A DNA stretch of 64,000 nt from Hyphomicrobiales bacterium (GCA_021730985.1 JAKFYI010000010.1:1-64000); one strand, 5' to 3'. Shown: positions 8,696-18,039, counted from the first letter of the stretch. Program-made: numbers and translations. Notes: a model not told the origin generated them from the letters alone.

Positions 8696-9421
8696 TCAAC
8701 CCGCAGCTCGTGCTTTGTCCGCCATCTGCTTGAGCACCGCGCGCAACACGCCGGGCTGAGAGACTCGCTGCGGAAACAAAACCCGCAACCCGATCCTTTC
8801 GAATTGCAGATCGAGCCCATCCGGATCGCAGCCGACGCAGCGCCAGTCGCCATCGGGCGCGCCAAGCAACTTGGTGGCGAACAGCCGGCACGTCTCGGCG
8901 TGATCCTGGTTCATATGATCGATCACCTCGGGCTCGGCGGCGATCAACGCTTCGGCACCGGTAAGGTCCGTGAGCAGGTCCGCGGGTTTGAGATCGACGA
9001 TGCGGCCGAAGCCCGCGACCAGATGCGCGCCTTTGAGCTTGATCTCGTAGAATGCGAAGTCACCGAAGCCCGCGAACATTTCCGCTTCCGGCTGGTACGC
9101 CAGATAGCGGCGCCGCGCATCCGCGCTGCCGGTCTTTACCGCCTCGCCCATCAGCATGACGCGTGCGTCCTGCAACGGATCGCCGGGCTTGCGCTCGTCG
9201 AGCATCAACGAGACGCGGGCGTCGTCGAGGATGTTCTTGGTGTGGACGGCGAGCCGCGAGATCAGGAGCAGAGGCGCGCCATCCACTGCGCTCGCGACAT
9301 TGACCAGCGAGCAGTAGGGATCGCCGCTGCCGGCCATCAAGGTCGCCAATGCGCCCGAGCGGGCCTCGCGCATCAGCTTCTTGGACGCCGCCTTGGGATC
9401 GAAATCGGGGTTGTTCTTCAT
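8696..9421 (-). CDS. HugZ-like heme/FMN-binding split-barrel protein
   Basis: A 241-residue protein. The N-terminal two thirds form a pyridoxamine-phosphate-oxidase-like split barrel (SGALATLMAGSGDPYCSLVNVA; LDERKPGDPLQDARVMLMGEA). The C-terminal part is the DUF2470 domain (EVIDHMNQDHAETCRLFATK). This two-domain arrangement is that of HugZ-type heme oxygenases and of related proteins of unknown activity. The DHMNQDH segment carries the conserved His residues. ATG at 9421 is preferred over a TTG at 9448, although its ribosome site is weak. It is divergent from chvI across a 241 bp region that holds an inverted repeat. Confidence 0.8.
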   Translation of the reverse strand: MKNNPDFDPKAASKKLMREARSGALATLMAGSGDPYCSLVNVASAVDGAPLLLISRLAVHTKNILDDARVSLMLDERKPGDPLQDARVMLMGEAVKTGSADARRRYLAYQPEAEMFAGFGDFAFYEIKLKGAHLVAGFGRIVDLKPADLLTDLTGAEALIAAEPEVIDHMNQDHAETCRLFATKLLGAPDGDWRCVGCDPDGLDLQFERIGLRVLFPQRVSQPGVLRAVLKQMADKARAAG

Positions 9422-9474
9422 GGGACTATCCGCTGTTCGACCTAGCAAAGGCCGATCGAGCGCATACGTTACCG

Positions 9475-9490
9475 CGTTAACGGGTTAACG
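9475..9490. promoter_or_regulatory. Inverted repeat between HugZ-like gene and chvI
   Basis: A perfect 16 bp inverted repeat: CGTTAAC, GG, GTTAACG. It is 54 bp from the HugZ-like start and 173 bp from the chvI start. An operator-like palindrome in a divergent intergenic region suggests a regulator-binding site. Which gene it serves, and what binds it, cannot be told from the sequence. Confidence 0.4.
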
Positions 9491-9662
9491 AATATTCCCT
9501 GCTGGGGGCCGGAACCATTGACTGCTAGCATCGTCAACAGATTGACGAATCACGTATTTGGACCGGGATTGTCACATTTCGGCCTAGCTTTACGGGCTTC
9601 AAAGCTGGGGGACCGGCGCCCAAGTTCACGCGCCAATCTTAGCGTCTACGGGGATTAGTCAT

Positions 9663-10364
9663 ATGCCGACCATTGCTCTCGTCGACGACGATCGCAACAT
9701 CCTGACTTCGGTGTCCATTGCGCTTGAGGCCGAGGGCTACCGGATCATGACCTACACCGACGGCGCATCCGCGCTCGAAGGCTTCAAGACCTCCCCACCG
9801 GACCTCGCCATTCTCGACATCAAGATGCCGCGCATGGACGGCATGGAGCTGCTGCGGCGGCTGCGCCAGAAGAACGACATGCCGGTGATTTTCCTCACCT
9901 CCAAGGACGAGGAGATCGACGAGCTGTTCGGCCTCAAGATGGGCGCCGACGATTTCATCCGTAAGCCGTTCTCGCAGCGCCTGCTGGTCGAGCGGGTCAA
10001 GTCGGTGTTGCGCCGCGCGATCCCGAAGGATCCCACCGCGCCGGCGAAAGAAACCGACCTGAAGGCGCTCGAGCGCGGCCCGCTGCGCATGGATCCGGAG
10101 CGGCACACCTGCACCTGGAAGGGCGACGCGGTGACGCTCACCGTCACCGAATTCCTGATCCTGCAGGCGCTGGCGGCACGCTCCGGCGTGGTCAAGAGCC
10201 GCAATGCGCTGATGGACGCCGCTTACGACGATCAGGTTTATGTCGATGACCGCACCATCGACAGCCACATCAAGCGGCTGCGCAAGAAGTTCAAGGTCGT
10301 GGACGACGATTTCGACATGATCGAGACCCTTTACGGCGTCGGGTATCGCTTCAAGGAAGTCTGA
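9663..10364 (+). CDS. chvI: Response regulator ChvI
   Basis: An OmpR/PhoB-family regulator of 233 residues. The receiver domain (about 1-120) has the acidic pocket DDD at 8-10, phospho-acceptor Asp52 in [13 protein letters not shown], the conserved Thr in FLTSKD and Lys in IRKPF. The C-terminal winged helix (about 135-233) contains [21 protein letters not shown] and the [15 protein letters not shown] recognition segment. With ChvG it forms the envelope/acid-stress two-component system that in Rhizobiales controls exopolysaccharide, motility and outer-membrane genes. It is cotranscribed with chvG 96 bp downstream and the PTS genes beyond. GGGGA precedes the ATG. Confidence 0.96.
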   Translation: MPTIALVDDDRNILTSVSIALEAEGYRIMTYTDGASALEGFKTSPPDLAILDIKMPRMDGMELLRRLRQKNDMPVIFLTSKDEEIDELFGLKMGADDFIRKPFSQRLLVERVKSVLRRAIPKDPTAPAKETDLKALERGPLRMDPERHTCTWKGDAVTLTVTEFLILQALAARSGVVKSRNALMDAAYDDQVYVDDRTIDSHIKRLRKKFKVVDDDFDMIETLYGVGYRFKEV

Positions 10365-10459
10365 CGGGCCGTTTAACGGCTGCGCGCACATGCGCAAAGC
10401 GCGCTAGAATGTCGGGCGTGCCCACCAGGGGCAAACGATAGGCTGGCAGACGCGACCCA

Positions 10460-12295
10460 TTGCTCGATAAAACCGCAACGAGCGTTACGGAATCCGCCGA
10501 GACACCCGGTCCCGACGAGCCGAAGAAGCGTGCGCCGCGCGCCGGAATCTTGGGCTTGCCGCAACGCGTGGCCGAGACTTACCGCGAGCGCGGCCTGCGC
10601 GGCCTCGCGCAGCTCTACTGGCAATTTCTGGTCGGCCGCAGCCTCACCCGGCGCATCGTCTTCCTCAACGTCGCGGGTCTACTCGCGCTCGTGATCGGCA
10701 TTCTTTATCTCTCGCAATTCCGCGCCGGCCTGATCGACGCGCGGGTGCAGAGCCTCGTCGTGCAGGGCGAGATCATCGCCAGCGCTATCGCCGCATCCGC
10801 GACGGCGGACAGCGACGCCAGCACCTCCGACCCGGACCGCCTGCTCGAATTGCAGCCTGGCGAAAGCTACGGCCCCGGCGACGATGGGCTGACCGGCCTG
10901 GAGTTCTCGATCAATCCGGAGCGGATCGCGCCGGCGTTGCGCCGCCTGATCTCGCCGACCGGGACGCGGGCACGCATCTACGACCGCTACGGCTACATGA
11001 TCCTCGACAGCCGCAACATCTACATTCCGGGCGAGGTGCTTCGCTTCGATCTCCCGCCGCCGGCGACCCAGCGGGTCGGATTCTTCATGCGGCAGTGGAT
11101 CTCGGTGCGGAAGTGGCTCGCGAAAGGCGACCTGCCGCTGTACCGCGAACTCGGACCGGAGGCCGGCAAGGAATACCCCGAGGTCGCCGACGCACTGCTT
11201 GGCAACAAGGCCAGCATGGTGCGGATCAACGAGCGTGGCGAGGTGATCGTTTCGGTCGCGGTACCGGTGCAACGTTTCCGCGCCATTCGCGGCGCACTGT
11301 TGCTCTCGACCCAGGGCGGCGACATCGACCAGGCTGTGGAAGCCGAGCGGCTGCAAATCGTCAAGCTGTTCCTCATTCTCCTCGGCGTCATGGTGGTGTT
11401 GTCGTTGCTGCTGGCGCGCACGATTGCGGGTCCGGTGAAGCGGCTTGCGGAGAGCGCGGAGCATGTGCGCCATCGCATTCGCTCGCGGGTGGAGATTCCC
11501 GATCTGACGGCGCGGCGCGACGAGATCGGCCATCTGTCTGGCGCACTGCGCGACATGACCAGCGCGCTGTACCGTCGGATCGAGGCGATCGAAAGCTTCG
11601 CGGCCGACGTCGCGCACGAGTTGAAGAACCCGCTGACGTCGCTGCGCTCCGCAGTCGAGACCCTGCCATTGGCGAAGTCGGCGGACAGCCGGTCGCGCCT
11701 GCTGGCGGTGATCCAGCATGATGTGAAGCGGCTGGATCGTCTGATCTCCGACATTTCCGATGCCAGCCGGCTCGACGCCGAGTTGCAACGCAACGAACTG
11801 GAGTCGGTCGATCTGGTGAAGCTGCTCAACACCGTTGCCGGGATTCGCAATGAGGTGCGTCAGGCCGACGACGCCACCGTGTCGCTGACCTTCGAGGGCG
11901 GCGGCCCGCTCGCCTTCCTCGTGTCGGGACACGATTCGCGGCTAGGCCAGGTGTTCGACAACCTGATCGAGAATGCGCGTTCGTTCTCGCCGCCGGGCGG
12001 CACCGTCCGCGTCACCTGCCGGCGGCAGCGCAAAGAAGTGGAGATCGTCATCGACGACGACGGCCCGGGCATCCGGCCGGACGCATTCGAGCGCATCTTC
12101 GAGCGCTTTTACACCGACCGCCCGCACCAGGGCTTCGGGCAAAACTCGGGGCTCGGACTTTCGATCTCCAAGCAGATCATCGAGGCCCACGGCGGACGCA
12201 TCTGGGCGGAGAACCGGACAGGTGTCGCCGCGGCAACTGACGAACCGCCGCCGGTGATCGGCGCGCGCTTCCTGGTGCGCCTGCCGGCGATGTGA
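10460..12295 (+). CDS. chvG: Sensor histidine kinase ChvG (ExoS)
   Basis: A 611-residue membrane kinase. Segments in order: cytoplasmic N-terminus of about 65 residues, TM1 about 66-86 (FLNVAGLLALVIGILYL), a periplasmic sensor domain to about 298, TM2 about 299-319, HAMP about 320-372, HisKA with the phospho-acceptor His near 386 (VAHELKNPLTSL), and HATPase with N box (NLIENARSFSPP, about 500) and G1 box (DDDGPGI, about 533). The start is a TTG at 10460 bounded by an in-frame stop 21 bp upstream; no strong ribosome site is visible, so the exact start is uncertain. The stop overlaps the hprK start by 1 base (TGATG), which indicates translational coupling. Confidence 0.95.
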   Translation: MLDKTATSVTESAETPGPDEPKKRAPRAGILGLPQRVAETYRERGLRGLAQLYWQFLVGRSLTRRIVFLNVAGLLALVIGILYLSQFRAGLIDARVQSLVVQGEIIASAIAASATADSDASTSDPDRLLELQPGESYGPGDDGLTGLEFSINPERIAPALRRLISPTGTRARIYDRYGYMILDSRNIYIPGEVLRFDLPPPATQRVGFFMRQWISVRKWLAKGDLPLYRELGPEAGKEYPEVADALLGNKASMVRINERGEVIVSVAVPVQRFRAIRGALLLSTQGGDIDQAVEAERLQIVKLFLILLGVMVVLSLLLARTIAGPVKRLAESAEHVRHRIRSRVEIPDLTARRDEIGHLSGALRDMTSALYRRIEAIESFAADVAHELKNPLTSLRSAVETLPLAKSADSRSRLLAVIQHDVKRLDRLISDISDASRLDAELQRNELESVDLVKLLNTVAGIRNEVRQADDATVSLTFEGGGPLAFLVSGHDSRLGQVFDNLIENARSFSPPGGTVRVTCRRQRKEVEIVIDDDGPGIRPDAFERIFERFYTDRPHQGFGQNSGLGLSISKQIIEAHGGRIWAENRTGVAAATDEPPPVIGARFLVRLPAM

Positions 12296-12744
12296 TGACA
12301 GCTCCCAGCATTCACGCATCCGCGGTGCTGATCGGTTCGCGCGCCGTCCTCATTCAAGGACCGTCGGGCTCAGGCAAGTCGCGGTTGGCGTTGGCGCTGA
12401 TCGAGGCGGTGGACACCGGCGCGCTTCGATTCGCGCGCCTCGTTGGAGACGACCGCGTCCACATTGAAGCGGCGCATGGCCGGCTGTTGGTGCGGCCCGC
12501 GTCTGCGTTGGCGGGCCAGATCGAGGTCCGCGGCCTCGGCATCCGGCAACTGGATTACGAGGCGGTGGCGGCGGTCGGCCTGGTGGTGGATCTTGGTCTA
12601 ACCGCATCCGAACGGCTGCCCGATCCAAAGCAAATGGATGCGGTACTGGCCGGGGTGCGGGTGCCGCGACTTCCCGTCGCAGCCGGGGCAGACGCCCTTT
12701 CCCTGCTGCTGGCCCGCCTCGGGACGAACCCGGCCCACACCTGA
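12295..12744 (+). CDS. hprK: HPr kinase/phosphorylase, short alphaproteobacterial form
   Basis: A 149-residue protein that consists only of the C-terminal kinase domain; the Gram-positive enzymes are about 310 residues. The Walker A motif GPSGSGKS is at residues 22-29, and LVGDDRVHI matches the acidic catalytic region. In Rhizobiales this short HprK phosphorylates HPr on a Ser and links the regulatory PTS to ChvG/ChvI and to organic-acid metabolism. It starts at ATG 12295, overlapping the chvG stop by one base. The last residues (ARLGTNPAHT) lead into a structured 213 bp gap before the EIIA gene. Confidence 0.92.
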   Translation: MTAPSIHASAVLIGSRAVLIQGPSGSGKSRLALALIEAVDTGALRFARLVGDDRVHIEAAHGRLLVRPASALAGQIEVRGLGIRQLDYEAVAAVGLVVDLGLTASERLPDPKQMDAVLAGVRVPRLPVAAGADALSLLLARLGTNPAHT

Positions 12745-12762
12745 CTTGCTCCCTGCATTGGC

Positions 12763-12866
12763 CCAGGTGACCCCTCAAAACCTGGAAACGCCGCCCTATA
12801 TCAGGCGGACCGGACGATGGCCGGCTAGCCCAAATGGGCTTAGTTGCTGCGATGCAGCATCTCCTG
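12763..12866 (+). other. Run of four small hairpins between hprK and the EIIA gene
   Basis: In the 213 bp gap four short inverted repeats follow each other: CCAGG (12763) with CCTGG (12781), CCGCC (12791) with GGCGG (12804), AGCCC AAAT GGGCT at 12827-12840, and TGCTGC GAT GCAGCA at 12845-12859. They are followed at once by CTCCTG. The other gaps in this operon are much shorter or overlapping. The pattern could be a 5' leader of the EIIA-HPr message, an RNA processing site, or a small RNA. Nothing identifies a known RNA family. Confidence 0.35.
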
Positions 12867-12957
12867 TAAACCATCCCAAGGCCCTTGAACTGGGGCTAAG
12901 CATGGTCATTACTGTCGCCCTTTCGTGCGGCGCAACCGCGCCCGCCTGGTACTCCCG

Positions 12958-13359
12958 ATGATCGGCCTAGTCCTTGTCACCCACGGGCGGCTCGCCGTCG
13001 AATTTCGCTCGGCCCTTGAGCACGTCGTGGGTCCGCAGCGTCAGATCGAAGCGGTGACCATCGGGCCCGACGACGACGTCGAGCAGCGCCGCAAGGACAT
13101 CCTGGCCGCCGTGAAACGCGTCGACAGCGGCGATGGCGTCGCCATCCTCACCGACATGTTCGGCGGCACTCCGTCCAATCTCGCAATTTCCTGCATGGGC
13201 CAACCGAAGGTCGAAGTCCTCGCCGGCATCAACATGCCCATGCTGGTGAAGCTCGCCAAAGTCCGCGAAGACTGCCCGCTCGAGGAAGCGGTGGCGGCCG
13301 CTCAAGCCGCGGGCCGCAAATACGTCACCATCGCCAGCCGGGTGCTAGCCGGGAAATGA
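12958..13359 (+). CDS. manX: PTS EIIA component, mannose family
   Basis: A 133-residue EIIA-Man domain protein. The active His is residue 9 in MIGLVLVTHG, and DMFGGTPSN is the conserved family motif. In Rhizobiales it receives phosphate from HPr but there is no EIIB/EIIC sugar permease, so it acts as a regulatory output of the PTS. ATG at 12958 fits the domain boundary; an upstream reading would add an Arg-rich tail with no family match. The ribosome site is weak. Its stop overlaps the ptsH start in ATGA, so the two are translationally coupled. Confidence 0.93.
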   Translation: MIGLVLVTHGRLAVEFRSALEHVVGPQRQIEAVTIGPDDDVEQRRKDILAAVKRVDSGDGVAILTDMFGGTPSNLAISCMGQPKVEVLAGINMPMLVKLAKVREDCPLEEAVAAAQAAGRKYVTIASRVLAGK

Positions 13360-13676
13360 GCGACCGCGAGGACGACCCGCAAGAAGAGGGTTGGCCGAAG
13401 GAAGAAACCGCCTCGGCCGTTCTGGAAATCGTCAATAAGAAGGGCCTGCACGCGCGCGCGTCCGCGAAATTCGTGCAGACCACCGAGAAGTTCAACGCCA
13501 CCGTGACGGTGACGCGTGCCGGCGAGACCGTCGGCGGCACGTCCATCATGGGCCTGATGATGCTGGCGGCGGCGACCGGCACGACAATCAAGGTCGAAGC
13601 GACCGGAAGCGAGGCGAGTGCCGCGATCTCCGCGTTGAGCAAACTGGTTCAAAGCGGCTTCGGCGAAGAGGACTAG
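13356..13676 (+). CDS. ptsH: Phosphocarrier protein HPr
   Basis: A 106-residue HPr with a 20-residue acidic N-terminal extension (MSDREDDPQEEG...) compared with the usual 85-90. The phosphorylated His is His32 in KGLHARAS; the regulatory Ser targeted by HprK is Ser63 in GGTSIMGLMML. The spacing of 31 residues equals that of His15 and Ser46 in classical HPr. Both sites being present supports dual control: PEP-dependent His phosphorylation by EI (encoded elsewhere) and ATP-dependent Ser phosphorylation by the HprK encoded two genes upstream. It overlaps the EIIA gene by 4 bp. Confidence 0.96.
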   Translation: MSDREDDPQEEGWPKEETASAVLEIVNKKGLHARASAKFVQTTEKFNATVTVTRAGETVGGTSIMGLMMLAAATGTTIKVEATGSEASAAISALSKLVQSGFGEED

Positions 13677-13697
13677 CCGGGTTACCGGCCCATGTCG

Positions 13698-13719
13698 GAC
13701 ATAAAGATTTCTTTATATC
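13698..13719. promoter_or_regulatory. Palindromic operator upstream of ahcY (SahR-like)
   Basis: The core ATAAAGATTTCTTTAT is a perfect inverted repeat (7 bp arms, 2 bp centre), extended to 10 bp arms with one mismatch. It is 93 bp before the ahcY ATG. AT-rich palindromes of this form upstream of methionine/SAH-cycle genes in Proteobacteria are known targets of the ArsR-family regulator SahR; the assignment here rests on resemblance from memory. A possible promoter follows directly (TTGCGC at 13724, CTATAG at 13746), so binding could block RNA polymerase. Confidence 0.6.
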
Positions 13720-13811
13720 GTCGTTGCGCGCTGGGTTTGGGACTGCTATAGGCAGCCGCGAAGGTGCCGGGGTCCCGCGCGCTGCACCCATTCCAACCAG
13801 CAAGGAACGTC

Positions 13812-15224
13812 ATGGCCGTCGCGAAAGAGTATGCCGTCAAGGACATCGGGCTCGCCGAGTTCGGAAGGAAAGAGCTGTCGCTGGCTGAGACCGAAATGCC
13901 GGGTCTGATGGCGACCCGCGAGGAATTCGGGCCGAAGCAGCCGCTGAAGGGCGCCCGCATCGCCGGCTCGCTGCACATGACGATCCAGACCGGCGTGCTG
14001 ATCGAGACGCTGACCGCGCTCGGCGCCGATGTTCGCTGGGTGTCATGCAACATCTATTCGACACAGGATCACGCAGCTGCTGCGATCGCGGCGGCCGGTG
14101 TGCCGGTGTTCGCCGTCAAGGGCGAGACGCTGCAGGATTACTGGGACTACACCGCCAAGCTGTTCGACTGGCACGGCGGCGGCTACCCCAACATGATCCT
14201 CGATGACGGCGGCGACGCAACCATGTACGTCCACCTCGGCGTGCGCGCCGAGAACGGCGACACCGCGTTCCTCGATAAGCCGGGCTCCGAAGAAGAGGAA
14301 GTCTTCTTTGCTCTGCTCAAGAAGCAGTTGAAGGACAAGCCGAAAGGCTACTTCGCCGAGATCGCCAAGAGCATCAAGGGCGTCTCGGAAGAAACCACCA
14401 CCGGCGTGCATCGCCTCTACGACATGCAAAAAGCCGGCACGCTGCTGTGGCCCGCCATCAACGTCAACGACTCGGTCACCAAATCGAAGTTCGACAACCT
14501 CTACGGCTGCCGTGAATCGCTGGTGGACGGCATCCGCCGCGGCACCGACGTGATGATGTCCGGCAAGGTCGCGATGGTCGCGGGCTTCGGCGACGTCGGC
14601 AAGGGCTCGGCTGCGTCGCTACGCCAGGCCGGCTGCCGCGTGATGGTGTCCGAGATCGATCCGATCTGCGCGCTGCAGGCGGCGATGGAAGGCTACCAGG
14701 TCGTGACGATGGAAGATGCCGCGCCGCACGCCGATATCTTCGTCACCGCAACCGGCAACAAGGACATCATCACCATCGAGCACATGCGCGCGATGAAGGA
14801 TCGCGCCATCGTCTGCAACATCGGCCACTTCGACAACGAGATCCAGATCGCGCATCTGAAGAACCTGAAGTGGGACAACATCAAGCCGCAGGTGGACGAG
14901 ATCACGTTCCCGGACGGCAAGCGGATGATCCTGCTGTCGGAAGGCCGGCTGGTGAACCTCGGCAACGCGATGGGGCACCCCTCGTTCGTGATGTCGGCGT
15001 CGTTCACCAACCAGACGCTGGCGCAGATCGAGCTCTGGGCCAACAACAAGGACGGCAAGTACAAGAAGGAAGTCTACGTGCTGCCGAAGTCGCTCGACGA
15101 AAAGGTCGCCCGGCTGCACCTCGCCAAGATCGGCGTGAGGCTCACTGAACTGCGGCCCGACCAGGCGTCCTACATCGGCGTGAAGAAAGAAGGTCCGTTC
15201 AAGGCGGACCACTACCGGTATTGA
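13812..15224 (+). CDS. ahcY: Adenosylhomocysteinase
   Basis: This enzyme hydrolyses S-adenosylhomocysteine to adenosine and homocysteine, removing the inhibitory product of SAM-dependent methylation. The 470-residue protein is full length: substrate region [15 protein letters not shown] near the N-terminus, catalytic region around [21 protein letters not shown]-binding [13 protein letters not shown] and the C-terminal PFKADHYRY tail that closes the neighbouring active site. ATG at 13812 follows AAGGA. It lies 135 bp after ptsH behind a palindromic operator. Oddly, its last 138 bp occur again 2.9 kb downstream, next to what looks like the original ahcY terminator; the 3' end present here was probably supplied by an inserted element. 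Confidence 0.97.
   Translation: MAVAKEYAVKDIGLAEFGRKELSLAETEMPGLMATREEFGPKQPLKGARIAGSLHMTIQTGVLIETLTALGADVRWVSCNIYSTQDHAAAAIAAAGVPVFAVKGETLQDYWDYTAKLFDWHGGGYPNMILDDGGDATMYVHLGVRAENGDTAFLDKPGSEEEEVFFALLKKQLKDKPKGYFAEIAKSIKGVSEETTTGVHRLYDMQKAGTLLWPAINVNDSVTKSKFDNLYGCRESLVDGIRRGTDVMMSGKVAMVAGFGDVGKGSAASLRQAGCRVMVSEIDPICALQAAMEGYQVVTMEDAAPHADIFVTATGNKDIITIEHMRAMKDRAIVCNIGHFDNEIQIAHLKNLKWDNIKPQVDEITFPDGKRMILLSEGRLVNLGNAMGHPSFVMSASFTNQTLAQIELWANNKDGKYKKEVYVLPKSLDEKVARLHLAKIGVRLTELRPDQASYIGVKKEGPFKADHYRY
15087..15224 (+). repeat. Direct repeat, left copy (3' end of ahcY)
   Basis: This 138 bp matches 18103-18240 at 127 positions with no gaps. Identity begins with a 17 bp perfect stretch (AAGTCGCTCGACGAAAA) and ends exactly at the stop codon. 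Ten of the eleven differences are silent. This copy is the one in frame with functional ahcY. The pattern resembles attL of an element that integrates into a gene and restores its 3' end. Confidence 0.9.
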
Positions 15225-15288
15225 ACGAGTTTCGTTTCGACGTCGGTATGATGATACGACGGTAGTAGAGGAAAGCGTGTGGCAGCGA

Positions 15289-18039
15289 CTATTCCGCTCG
15301 ATCAACCCAATCGCGGATAAGATCGAGTCGTCCGATCGAGCGCCAGGCTGACCTAGCCTGCTCACGATGAATTTTGGCCTCATTAGGATCGCCGCAGATG
15401 AGTGCGCGATGCATCGCTTGCGAACCGGTAAGGGCGCGATCCTCAGAGTCGGCAATGCTGAAATAGAGGGTGAACCCGGCTTCGATATCTGCAAGTCCTT
15501 GCGCCTCATCGCCGGTCATTCGCCGTATTTGTCCCTGTCTTACCAAAGACTCGGCCTCACCCTGCACGTCTCCGATACTTCGATGGAGCACAAGCGCCTC
15601 CTCATAGAGCACACACGCCGTCTTATAGTCAGAGAGAGAGCGCGCGATATCCCCTAGATTCCCAATGCAAGATGCCTCGCCCATTACCGCGCCGATGCGA
15701 CGATATAGCGCCAGTGCTTCTTCGTAGCGTGCACGCGCAGTCTCGTGATCGGAGCGCGCCTGCGCGACAGTCCCGAGGTGCCGAATAGAATTTGCCTCAC
15801 CCAGCACGTCGCCGACACGCCGACAGAGCGCAAGCGCCTCCTCGAAACGTGCATGTGCCGCTTCATTGTCAGAGCGCTCCTGCGCGATCATCCCGAGACC
15901 CTGGATGCAATTCGCCTCACCCATCATGTCGCCGAGGCGCCGACAGAGTACAAGCGCCTCCTCGTAGCGCGCACTTGCCGTCTCATGATCGGACAGCGCC
16001 TGCGCGGTAGATCCGAGATTCTGGATACAGTTCGCCTCACCTTGCACGCTGCCAATGTGCCGATAGAGCGCCAGTGCTTCATCGTAACATGCACGCGCCG
16101 TTTCATAATCAGAACGCACACCCGCGATCCTACCGAGCCGGGAGATACAGGTAGCCGCCAGTCGAGAGGGTGGCTTCGGACGAAGCAGTCTCGCCGCACG
16201 ATCTATACTCCCAACCGCACCTCGCCCGGAAAAAAGATGAAATTCTGTAAGGCCAACTAGAGCTCCTTCGAGATGCCGATGGCCCATATTGGTTGCAATC
16301 GCGAGTTCGCAGACAGTATCCAGATTGTCTGCTTCTGCCTCGACATCGTCTCGAAACTTCTCCCACTCCCGCCTTCCAATGGAATCTGCCCTAGCTGCGA
16401 GCGCCAAATAGCGGTCAACAATACGTTTCTTATCAACATCCAAGAGCAGCACATCGCTCTTCACGCACTCCCGCAACGGCGTTAGCATGCGCAGGCGAAG
16501 GTCGGGACGTCGCTCAACCAGCCGCAACTGGTGGAGGCAACCAACAGCCTCGTTGGCTCTCATTTTTGTCACGGCTGCGAGATCGCCGAGGAGTGACCGA
16601 ACGTCCGCTTCTGCCAGTCCACCAGGCAAATAGGCCAGCAACGCCAAAAGGCGGCGCGCCAAAGGTATCGACTTCATACGGTTGCAGTTCAACGACAACG
16701 CGAGCGAGGCGCGAACGCTGGTGAGGCGACTTTCGTCTTCCCCCGGTCTGCGCAGGATTTCCGCATGAGCCTCGTCCCAACTCTCGCGCAAGCCATTCAG
16801 CGAAGGCAACCCGACGGCTTGGGCTGCGACGAGGCGTATCGAAAGCGCATGACCATCCAGGGCCTCCAACAGATGGGGCAAATTCGGATCGCCTTCGAAC
16901 GAGGGGCCTGCTACCGCGAGGAAGGCTTGCCGCGCAGGTGCCGTGGCGAGTGCGGAAAGATTGTCTACAGAGACCGCACCAGAAATAGGGGGCGTAACGC
17001 CGCGAATGGTGACCGCGAGCGACAAGCCCTGTAGATGTGCGACAAGATTCAAGAGTCGCTCTGCCCCTAGGCGATCGGCATCGAATACAGTCTCGGCATT
17101 GTCGAGAATCGCAGCCAGCGGCTGATCTGCCGCGTTGGTCTCCAGGATACGCATCAGCGTTACGTCATCGCCGGTCGGCGGCAGGCCTAACGCCTCGACG
17201 AGTTTGGCTAGAATTGCGCGTGACTCTGTCGCAGTTTCTAGCGAGGCGAAGACACGGCGGCGGCCAAAACGCGTAACGATACGCGGATCGTAGAGCGCGG
17301 CCGTTGCAACCGCGGTCTTTCCCATACCAGGGCCGCCTGCCACTACCGCGACACTGCCCGCTAGAAGAGCAGCGACGATTGTTTCAATTTCGTCGTCCCT
17401 CCCAAAAACGACCGGCTTTGGTTCATGATCATCGATACATCGAATCGCGTTATCCAATTCGACGACTGTTGAGGACACTGCCGCCGACGAACTTCCGGGC
17501 ATTTCCTCGACTGCAGGAGAAGCGGGGAAAGCTGGTGGTTGGGTACTGAGAGTTTCTCCGCCCGCAAATGATGATGGTTGCGCCATATGCGCGCTACCAG
17601 GAAAAGCTGGCTTCTCGCTTGGGCCATGCGGAGGCTCAAGAAACACTCGGAGCTGCCGCAACGCTTCAGCTTCATCCAGATCGACGAGAGATAGTCTCTT
17701 GAGAGGCGCTACGAACGCGGGCCACTCTTGGACTTTGCGTATTTCAATCGGCACCAAGAAACCTGTTCGACCACGAGGGTCTTGCCAATAGGCGGACCAG
17801 CGCTCGCTCTGCGAATATGCCGCCTTGCAGTAAGCGTCGGAAAAAATACCGATGAGTCGGTCGGCCTGCCTGAAGCGATCTTCCATCCATCCGGCGATAT
17901 TTTCCCCCGCACCGACTTCCCAATCGTGAAGAAACGGTTCGTGGCCGGCTTCGCGCAACTGCCAGCCGATCCAGTGCGCCCATGCTCTGTCAGAGCTCGT
18001 GTAGCTGACAAAAGCCTTCAAAAAGAACACCCCTATCAA
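15289..18039 (-). CDS. TIR - STAND NTPase - TPR protein (NLR-like, probable anti-phage sensor)
   Basis: A 916-residue multidomain protein. Residues about 6-135 form a TIR domain ([36 protein letters not shown], with Glu79 in the position of the catalytic Glu of NAD-cleaving TIRs). A Pro/Ser-rich linker follows to about 200. The STAND/NB-ARC-like NTPase has Walker A GGPGMGKT at 235-242, Walker B ILDNAE with Asp313, a sensor-like TIRG at 344-347 and GHALSIRL near 396. Residues 635-834 are five exact 40-residue TPR units. By analogy with bacterial NLR-like defence proteins, the TPRs would sense an invader and the TIR would deplete NAD; this is inference. The start is a TTG at 18039, with GTG 18030 as an alternative. 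Confidence 0.85.
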   Translation of the reverse strand: MIGVFFLKAFVSYTSSDRAWAHWIGWQLREAGHEPFLHDWEVGAGENIAGWMEDRFRQADRLIGIFSDAYCKAAYSQSERWSAYWQDPRGRTGFLVPIEIRKVQEWPAFVAPLKRLSLVDLDEAEALRQLRVFLEPPHGPSEKPAFPGSAHMAQPSSFAGGETLSTQPPAFPASPAVEEMPGSSSAAVSSTVVELDNAIRCIDDHEPKPVVFGRDDEIETIVAALLAGSVAVVAGGPGMGKTAVATAALYDPRIVTRFGRRRVFASLETATESRAILAKLVEALGLPPTGDDVTLMRILETNAADQPLAAILDNAETVFDADRLGAERLLNLVAHLQGLSLAVTIRGVTPPISGAVSVDNLSALATAPARQAFLAVAGPSFEGDPNLPHLLEALDGHALSIRLVAAQAVGLPSLNGLRESWDEAHAEILRRPGEDESRLTSVRASLALSLNCNRMKSIPLARRLLALLAYLPGGLAEADVRSLLGDLAAVTKMRANEAVGCLHQLRLVERRPDLRLRMLTPLRECVKSDVLLLDVDKKRIVDRYLALAARADSIGRREWEKFRDDVEAEADNLDTVCELAIATNMGHRHLEGALVGLTEFHLFSGRGAVGSIDRAARLLRPKPPSRLAATCISRLGRIAGVRSDYETARACYDEALALYRHIGSVQGEANCIQNLGSTAQALSDHETASARYEEALVLCRRLGDMMGEANCIQGLGMIAQERSDNEAAHARFEEALALCRRVGDVLGEANSIRHLGTVAQARSDHETARARYEEALALYRRIGAVMGEASCIGNLGDIARSLSDYKTACVLYEEALVLHRSIGDVQGEAESLVRQGQIRRMTGDEAQGLADIEAGFTLYFSIADSEDRALTGSQAMHRALICGDPNEAKIHREQARSAWRSIGRLDLIRDWVDRAE
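15538..16137 (-). repeat. Five tandem 120 bp units coding TPRs
   Basis: These units encode residues 635-834 of the TIR-STAND protein, each exactly 40 residues (consensus LGxIAQxRSDxETAxARYEE then ALALxRRxGDxxGEANCI). A sixth, degenerate unit begins at residue 835. The DNA units are clearly related but no longer identical, so expansion was not very recent. Repeat-number change by slippage or recombination would alter the sensor surface. Confidence 0.9.

Noticed and set aside
13677-13811. SAH or SAM riboswitch before ahcY
   Set aside because: The only strong structure is a DNA palindrome with 10 bp arms and a 2 bp centre, too tight for an RNA hairpin loop; no conserved riboswitch core was recognised.
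15225-15288. Hairpin CGTCGGTAT/ATACGACG after ahcY as a terminator
   Set aside because: The stem has a bulge and no T-run follows, so termination is unlikely to be efficient.
15538-16137. Regular 120 bp repeats considered as a CRISPR-like array
   Set aside because: Units are contiguous, in frame and code exact 40-residue TPRs; there are no spacers and no cas genes.
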